Assembly: GCF_000006565.2 (NCBI RefSeq)
Contig: NC_031471.1
Coordinates: 1,486,016-1,550,015, forward strand
Origin: Toxoplasma gondii ME49
Lineage: Eukaryota; Apicomplexa; Conoidasida; Eucoccidiorida; Sarcocystidae
Direction: 5' to 3'
Length of the DNA: 64,000 bases
The stretch's first letter is position 1, and the number at the start of each line of letters is the position of its first letter. Shown here in pieces: positions 56,786 to 64,000 of the stretch. The notes below the pieces were generated by a model, which was not told the origin of the DNA, ran no database searches, and was given only the letters and a program-made list of their open reading frames with translations. Both the position numbers and the translations under genes were made by a program.

Positions 56786-57541
56786 NNNNNNNNNNNNNNN
56801 NNNNNNNNNNNNNNNNNNNNNNNNNNNNNNNNNNNNNNNNNNNNNNNNNNNNNNNNNNNNNNNNNNNNNNNNNNNNNNNNNNNNNNNNNNNNNNNNNNNN
56901 NNNNNNNNNNNNNNNNNNNNNNNNNNNNNNNNNNNNNNNNNNNNNNNNNNNNNNNNNNNNNNNNNNNNNNNNNNNNNNNNNNNNNNNNNNNNNNNNNNNN
57001 NNNNNNNNNNNNNNNNNNNNNNNNNNNNNNNNNNNNNNNNNNNNNNNNNNNNNNNNNNNNNNNNNNNNNNNNNNNNNNNNNNNNNNNNNNNNNNNNNNNN
57101 NNNNNNNNNNNNNNNNNNNNNNNNNNNNNNNNNNNNNNNNNNNNNNNNNNNNNNNNNNNNNNNNNNNNNNNNNNNNNNNNNNNNNNNNNNNNNNNNNNNN
57201 NNNNNNNNNNNNNNNNNNNNNNNNNNNNNNNNNNNNNNNNNNNNNNNNNNNNNNNNNNNNNNNNNNNNNNNNNNNNNNNNNNNNNNNNNNNNNNNNNNNN
57301 NNNNNNNNNNNNNNNNNNNNNNNNNNNNNNNNNNNNNNNNNNNNNNNNNNNNNNNNNNNNNNNNNNNNNNNNNNNNNNNNNNNNNNNNNNNNNNNNNNNN
57401 NNNNNNNNNNNNNNNNNNNNNNNNNNNNNNNNNNNNNNNNNNNNNNNNNNNNNNNNNNNNNNNNNNNNNNNNNNNNNNNNNNNNNNNNNNNNNNNNNNNN
57501 NNNNNNNNNNNNNNNNNNNNNNNNNNNNNNNNNNNNNNNNN
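56786..57541. other. Assembly gap (756 N)
   Basis: Run of N that removes the 5' part of family copy 1. Open frames drawn across it are artefacts. Confidence 0.99.
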
Positions 57542-60500
57542 AGTACATTTTTGTCAAGTTGATGTCGCAGTAACAGGCATGAGCGGATATCCTGTGCGCA
57601 GAATGGATTGTCAAGACTGCCTCGGGGTCCGAGTTTTGAGAGCCGTCCTCCTGCATGAGTTTCATCGTCGATTGGGGGGTCAACTGAGAGCTGCCTCCTC
57701 TGGTTGTGGACAGACAGGGAGTGTCAATCCGGATACCATGAACGTTCGTTCTGATCGTCTGACGAAGAAGACCTGTATCTTGGGTCTTTGGCAACAGCCT
57801 TATGAAAAGAGACACCGTTTTTGGGAGTATTTGTTGAGGGCTGACGCAAAAGAGTGTGCCCGCTGCCGGGAAAACCGGAAGGAACAGCCGTGGCGCGCAG
57901 GCTCCTGAAGTCTCATCGAACCCCTGAAAAGCGTTCCCTGGTTGTGGGCGTTTCTGTCGCTGGAGGCGAAAAAGGATATGTAGCTAATAAAGAACCGTCC
58001 AGGGTCCCTGGTCATGCATTCCCAATCAAAAAATATTCTCCACGAAGCAGTTTACCACTAAAACCTGGGTTCAGGTTTCAGGCAATACCTCGTATGGAGC
58101 AATACGTCGTATGGAGCATCTCTTTTTGGATGCGGGGAGGCACAACGGAAGAAGAAGAGGATATGGAGCTGGAGGTATCTAGCAGACAACGTGACACCGA
58201 CGCTCTTTCAAGTGGTGCCTTGGATGTTCAGCTGACATCCGCCACGTGCCCCTGTTGAGTTCTGGGGAAGTGAGTCATGGTGGTTAAAACAAGCACGCAT
58301 GGTGTACTACGGACATCGTCATGCACCATTTCCACTCACTTAGGACAAGCCTCGCACGTAATCCACCCTCGCATTGCCAATAGAGGGCAAACATTCTCAG
58401 CGTACGTTGACTGCGAGGGGTAACAAGCATTCCCTGCGGTGAACTTAACAGAAGAACACGAGGGTGTCACTTGCATCAGAATCTAGGTTCGAGAAGTCAA
58501 CTGTGTAGCATCAGTGTTTTGCAGTGAGAATCCTCGCGGACCCTACTGCTTGTCTCCTTTTCCGAAGCCGAGTGTAGTGTTTCCGGCTCCCACTGGACGG
58601 CACGAACGGCTCTCGAGTGCCGATCTCCTGAATCTTTGAACGGAAACTGGACTGGCCTTTTGGGTAGAATTCACATCTGTTGTTCCGATGGTCACTTCGA
58701 TGGTTGTTGTTCACGGAGATCGTGACGCAAGCCCTAAGATGTACTGGCGTCCTTAGCTGTGGACCATGCCACTGCTTGCCTTCACGCAAGACGTGCGGAG
58801 TCAACCCGTAGAGCCACGTGTCCGCGTCTGAGTCGAAGAAACAAATCATACTGGCGTTGACGTCACGTCGCTGTGATATGTCCTCAGATCTACATGAGTA
58901 AACCCCCCTCCGTTTGTGTTGCAGCCAGTAACACACTCCTAACATCAGTTGGTCCCTACTTCTGCAAATTGACATTTCATGATGAAGATATTAAAACGCA
59001 GGTGAATTCGTATCCGCATCCGCTGATGTGGACCTAGTCACATCCATCCGATCCCGCGGAGACTGCTTTGGAGTCATGCTTATTCGTATTCAATACAGGA
59101 AAATTAGGGTGGAAGTGTGTAAGCCTGAAATGGTCACGCCTTCAGGCCAACATGTCGGCAATCTCAACAAGGACAATGCCAGGAGTCAGTTGGTTCAGAA
59201 AAACTGCCGAGTACTTCATGCAGGAACCAAGAACAAGGACAGGGCATTCTATCATGTAGAGCGGCCGACAGGCGTCCCCTGCCTCGCTGTAGTTTGACGA
59301 TGTAGCAAGAGTGCATGAATACGTGACAACATGTACCCGTTCCCTAAACCGTCAGTCTGTTTGCCGAAAACACTCCCCTGAGACACATTGACATGTGCCT
59401 CAAGAAAAAGTAGAAACTGAACTCCCGGTGGGCTCACTTGGGCTTTAAAAGGCATCTTCTTAATTTGTTGTTCTGGATTGTCGGTGTTCATCGATTAGCG
59501 GCCTACCGCCAACCGTGTTGCATGCGTACCTGTGCCTTCGGCACGGCCAGCGTTCTTCAGGACCCGCAACTCAACACTCACTCTTTAGCGACGTGGTCCT
59601 CCAAACGCTTCAAAATGACTGCTCTGATCTCTTGATCAGGAGAACGCATGCACCGTTCAACTCTATCAACGAACGAACCCCCCGGCACGAATCCGTACCT
59701 GCGTCTTTCACTCCTTCGACAACGGGACTCTCCGCTTACTGTGGCACCAGATTCGCCACACTCACCTCTTCGAGAACAACTAAGCCTTTGGACACAGTTA
59801 TCTCTGGACGCATGTAGCATCTGCCCAATAGCCCACATGCAGTCCATCTGACTCTTCCTTCCGTAGTGCGCATTTCCACGGAAAAATTGGAGCTGCCAAA
59901 TCAAGGAGTTGCGCATATTCCACACATCTGTAATTTCGCTTCAGCACACAGAATGCGCTTCTCGATGCACACTGGACGTCGTTTCCTTTCACCGCTGAAC
60001 TTCCCCTCATCCGCCCACTGCTTTTGTTTCTTTCGTACATGAGCGACCCAGCACGGGCACAGAAAGCAAGCACTGTCTCCTGGTCGATACGTGCTTTCCT
60101 TTTTTCGTACGGAAGCGGAAATCCACATACTCGCCCATGTCGAGGTCGGGCTCGCTCGGCTGCAAACTCGAGGGATGATACCCTGGACTCGTTGACTGGT
60201 GGCAGTCGGAGGGCGCTGGTGTTGATTTTTCACGTGGGTTGTAGTGAAGCTGCGCTCCCACATCTCCGTATCCTCCACTCTTGATTGACCACTCAGCTTG
60301 TGCCACTCGTTATCTTGTTTGGGGCACACGATCGTAAAAACACTACACTTTGGAAGACGACGCACGCACAGGAGTGTCACGTCTGCAGCGTCGGTCTAGT
60401 GTCTCCATGACCTCATTGCTCCCCTGCTGGCTTGTAACCTGCCGTTGACGCTATCTAGGACTACATTCCGTGGATCCAATCTCCGTCACAGCTGCAGACC

Positions 60501-61399
60501 AAGAATCGCCGAAGCCACATCCCCCCGTCCGTTTCTGATTCTCTCGCCAATCTCCCTGGCTCTCCTGTTCGGCCGCGTTTCGTGGCGAAATGCAGCGGCG
60601 CGTTTTCGCGTACCACTCATGCGAACTCAACCAGCGTACAGGGAGCACGTCCTCATGTCGCGTTCCTGCCCTGCCGAACTAGGGACTCCGAGCAGACGCC
60701 GTCTCAGGCTGCCAACGGCCAAAAATGATGGTCGCCACGTCCGTCGCCAGCGCCGAGTGCCCGGGCCACCATGCCGTCCTCTAACGCTGCGAGCCTGTGT
60801 GTCGTCTTGGTCGCGCTGTGAGAAGGCACTGAACAAAGCAGACGCACATGTGACAACGCCTAAACCCCACAGGCTGCGACGGTCGCGCCACTCGACCGAG
60901 CACCGGAGCATGAGCAGAGTACGACTGGCCCTTACAAAGAGCCAACGCCGGTAGAGGGAATGGGGACAGACAGGCAACCGACCTCCGGGAGAATCCGCAA
61001 CGAGCGCGAACAGAAACCCACAACATTCCCAGCGGCCCACATTCGTCGGCACCTGGCGGCGATCGGTCTGCGTCACATCCCAAGCCCCCGTGGAGAGGCA
61101 CTGACTCTCCGTTGCCTGCCGTTGCGGCACCATGTGCCATACTGTCACCGCCTTTTTCCAGACCACGTTACGACATCCGATCCCTTCACGGCTCTGTTGA
61201 GCCTCCCCGGGAGCTACATGCTGTCCGCTCGCGATTCACGAAAGAAAGACGACTTGATTGCTTCCTTGGTGCTGCATGCCACATTTGGGTGGTTGCGTAT
61301 TCGAGCCCGGGATTTGCTGCTCCTGTCCCGGGCAAAAAGCCCAGCTCGAAGTTCGACAGATCTGTACCATCAGTCCCCTGTGTCTATCCGTCTGACCAT
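57542..61399. other. Region between the two family copies
   Basis: No complete gene is supported. A minus frame at 58511-58975 contains MICFFDSDADTWLYGLTPHV and HVLREGKQWHGPQLRTPVHL, and another at 60007-60306 contains SLQPSEPDLDMGEYVDFRF; both look protein-like but lack clear joined exons. It also holds the 3' flank of copy 2 and, beyond the gap, the possible 5' flank of copy 1. Confidence 0.4.
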
Positions 61400-64000
61400 T
61401 CAACTGCGTCTTGTCTCGCCGTTTCGTCTCGCTTGCCGTTGGCCCCCCCTTCCAATCTCATTATATTCCCCGTCCTTTACTTGCATCTGTTTCTTTTTAC
61501 TCCGTTGTTCACTCCTGCGTGTTCTGTACATCACCCTCCCCATGGTGTTCCACAGGTTCCGCGCCGGCGCTGCGATCCCTACCCCCACCGAGTGAATTGG
61601 GGACTTCTGAGGCCTCCAATACCAGCCACAGGCATGCACAAAAGTCCACGGTGGCATTTCATTTTCCATCATCACCGCTCGAGTGAGCCACGGTCTATGG
61701 CGAAAAAATCAAGAAACGCCTAGTGGTCCGCACTGCGACGAACGGCAGCGGAACTTGCGTGGTAAGCAAACACGTGGCTGTAAAATCACATAAGCCGCAC
61801 TAAAGGGGTTTTTGTATCTCGCCTGCACCTCCCATGTTGCCAGTTCTGTGCGCCGCAACTGCGCGACGGACCCCATGTCATATGCGACCTGAGTTGTTTT
61901 TTGTCGACTCTACAGCGTGCCTTGATTCAGAAGTTTCCCAACACGGTTTCAATGCGGTTTGCATTCCTACACACTGATCTGAGTATCTGGACGTCTTGGT
62001 TTCCCACCTCCTGCGCATGGGGTAAACAGCCAGGGACGCCGTCGTTTTGGCACTGACTCCAAGATCCAGGAGAAATAACAGTTGGCGGCGGCGACGTCTT
62101 ACTCGGAACTGCCTGCACTCGGTCGGTCCGGCGCCTCCAGGATGGCGCGTATTTCGGGGCAGTGCCCGTGATTTGGAGGAGACATCCAGGGACCCTTGCC
62201 ATGCTTCACGCGTGCCCTTGCCGACTGCCAAAGGCGTAGTCCATACTGATCAATGCAGTCGAATATAGCCTGTCTCTCTTCCTCGATCATGATATCGAGG
62301 AGGTCCGATGCTTCCTCATATTGTTTCCTTCTCTGCGCATCTGCCTCAACACGCGCTCGATCCTGCAGCTTCCAGATATCGCGCTGCTTCTCTAAGAAGT
62401 TCCTTATGGTATTCGCGGCTGCGAGGTCGAACACTAGTTTCGTCAGCGATCGCTCCCGCAGTGCCTCGTTGAGGTCGTCAGGAACAACCCACCAGTTCGT
62501 CAAGAGACGACACCTTATCTCTTTGAATGACTGTTTCCACTCACTGAGCTGGCGTCTGACAAGTTGCAACGCGGCGACAAGATTTGGAAACGCTGCGATG
62601 TCAAGCTCTGTCACATCAGTGACTCCCTCCGATGTCAGCAGCTCTGGCGGTGCTATTCCACGTGGGAAAACAAAACTCGGTGGCGGAGGCGCATGGTAGG
62701 CAATGACTATATGGGATCGCACCGTTGTGATGGCCCTCGTCAGCGTCAAGACACGTGACTCTGTTTCCTTTATTTTCTGCCGAATCCTTTGGGCGGTAAT
62801 TCCTAGTGGCGTGTCCAGGACAGCCCCTTCTGCTCCCCCTTCATCATCTCTGTTTGTGGCGTCAGCATCTGAGTCTTCTCTGGGACCTGCTGATTGGCGC
62901 ACGCGTTTCTCGGTTGCTTCCAGTTTTTCCGCAACACTGTACAAGGCGTCCAGCCGGGACAGGGCGTCTAGATATGACATCACGGCTTCGTACAAGCTAC
63001 CAAATTGTACAGCAAAATCTGGACCTTCTAGCGTATTCCCCTCCACGGCTGCTCGAACAAACCATGCCAGCCCTGGCCGCATGTCAAACTCCCTCTTATC
63101 CTGTTCGTGTTTCTCACAGATGGCAGTCAACTTGGCCTCTAGATTCCTCGCCACGGAATCGAACCCTCCCTGCGGAACCGGCACCGTCCCCTCCCCGTCT
63201 CCCGTCTCCCCTTTGTCTCCACCGCCACTACTGGCCGCTGTGTCCCGCCTCGCGCTCTCCTGTTTCGAATCACTTCTGCCACGGCGTTCTCGGTGTCGAG
63301 TCCGTCCTCGCGTTGCCTCTTGGTCCGAGTCGTCCGGCTTCGATGGCGGTTCAGCGGGACGTGGAGCCGCCTCTTTCGTCCGTTTCTTCTGTCGCCTCGC
63401 CCCGACTTTTGTCGATGCCGGCTTGGACGTTTTCGGCCGGGCTCCTGTTCTGACGGCTTCCATCCTGGCGGCTGATTCACTGATGCTCGATCCGCTTGCC
63501 GCAGCTTCAGACGTCTGTTCTGTGTCCGGCATGCTCGCACTTTCTTCATGTACCTCTGTCAGTCCCACACCGACCGGTGGAGGCGCGTGTTCTGGCATGT
63601 CTTGTCGTTTGCCATCAATGTCACTTCCACCTCCCGGTTTGTCATCAGTCGCCGAATCCTGCGTCGCCGACGTATCAGGTTCAGCTTTCACGCGTGACTC
63701 TGGTGAGCGTTGGGCCTCTCCTTCCCCAGCGCTGTGCGCCTTGATCGCCTTCTTCTTCTTCCCTCTGCCCCTGCCTGCGGTCTCGTGCGTTTTCTCGCCC
63801 GGCGGGTGCGTCGCAGTTTCTGAGGGACCAGACACCCTAGGCTCTCCCTCCTCCCCACCTGCTCCTCTTTGCTCTCTAGTGGAACCTTCGCTGTCTAAAC
63901 CTTCGGTGACCCCAGCGGCAGACGCATGTTGATCGACACCGTCCACCGTGAGAGCAGATGGTGACCTGCCTGCATCCTCTTCTGCTCTGTCAGCCTCTGT
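61400..64000 (-). CDS. Repeated-family protein, copy 2 (partial, runs off the right edge)
   Basis: The large exon is open from the window edge to a donor TTCCGA|GTAAGA (exon end 62103). A 408-nt intron leads to acceptor TTTTTTCGCCATAG and a second exon from 61694, in matching phase, that reads PWLTRAVMMENEMPP, GWYWRPQKSPIHS, AAPARNLWNTMG and a basic end before a stop at 61400. The part order matches copy 1: Gly/Glu/Ser-rich linker, lysine clusters, then a C-terminal helical domain (LLTNWWVVPDDLNEALRE, QRDIWKLQDRARVE, MIEEERQAIF, GPWMSPPNHGHCPEIRAI). The linker is nearly identical to copy 1, while the C-terminal domain is only about one-third to two-fifths identical by eye, with the Trp-Trp, EERQ, RVK and HCPE landmarks kept. 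The first codons in the window are not a start; the frame continues upstream. Function unknown. Confidence 0.65.
63242..63847. repeat. 606-bp block identical to 54293-54898
   Basis: Partner of the block in family copy 1, same orientation, offset 8,949 bp. It encodes the disordered, lysine- and proline-rich linker. Confidence 0.85.

Noticed and set aside
56494..57815. Long frames on both strands across the 756-N gap
   Set aside because: Almost all X; they exist only because N contains no stops.
62703..63932. Plus-strand frame of 409 codons opposite family copy 2 (and 281 codons opposite copy 1)
   Set aside because: Ser/Pro/Cys-rich shadow of the Glu/Lys-rich linker; the minus frame extends further and uses conserved splice sites.
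1..64000. CRISPR arrays, insertion sequences, rRNA or operon structure
   Set aside because: None seen; gene structure is eukaryotic with spliceosomal introns.

Overview
The window looks like draft-assembly nuclear DNA from a coccidian apicomplexan (Sarcocystidae: Toxoplasma, Hammondia, Neospora or a close relative). The signs are intron-rich genes with GT-AG junctions, long Ser/Glu/Arg-rich disordered tails, AT and CA microsatellites, two runs of N, and an ApiAT-type transporter (a family known only from Apicomplexa). This is an inference from sequence; I could not do a database match.

Layout. 1-342 (-): an exon of a gene that runs off the left edge. 343-5720: no resolved gene, a few candidate exons. 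5721-13998 (-): an eight-exon gene joining a histidine-phosphatase (phosphoglycerate mutase-like) domain to a disordered tail of about 1,500 residues. 13999-22334: mostly unassigned, with three isolated exon-like segments near 19.7-21.2 kb. 22335-25504 (-): a two-exon gene resembling peroxin PEX16. 28047-29766 (-): a two-exon mitochondrial ISCA2-type iron-sulfur assembly protein. 32862-33581 (+): an intronless VAP (MSP-domain, ER contact-site) protein. 36454-38253 (+): an intronless MFS transporter of ApiAT type. 41196-49354 (+): an eleven-exon SART1 (Snu66-type tri-snRNP) gene, reconstructed with consistent phase at every junction. 49355-64000: an accessory region with two minus-strand members of a repeated gene family I do not recognise (52670-56785 and 61400-64000), the first interrupted by assembly gaps.

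The left and middle genes are ordinary housekeeping functions with no operon-like logic: splicing, Fe-S cluster assembly, ER tethering, nutrient uptake and possibly peroxisome biogenesis. The most unusual part is the right end. The two paralogues share about 606 bp of identical disordered linker while their C-terminal helical domains have diverged strongly, and both keep the same splice donor and a homologous small downstream exon. That mosaic suggests recent gene conversion (or an assembly error beside a gap) on top of rapid diversification of the C-terminal domain.
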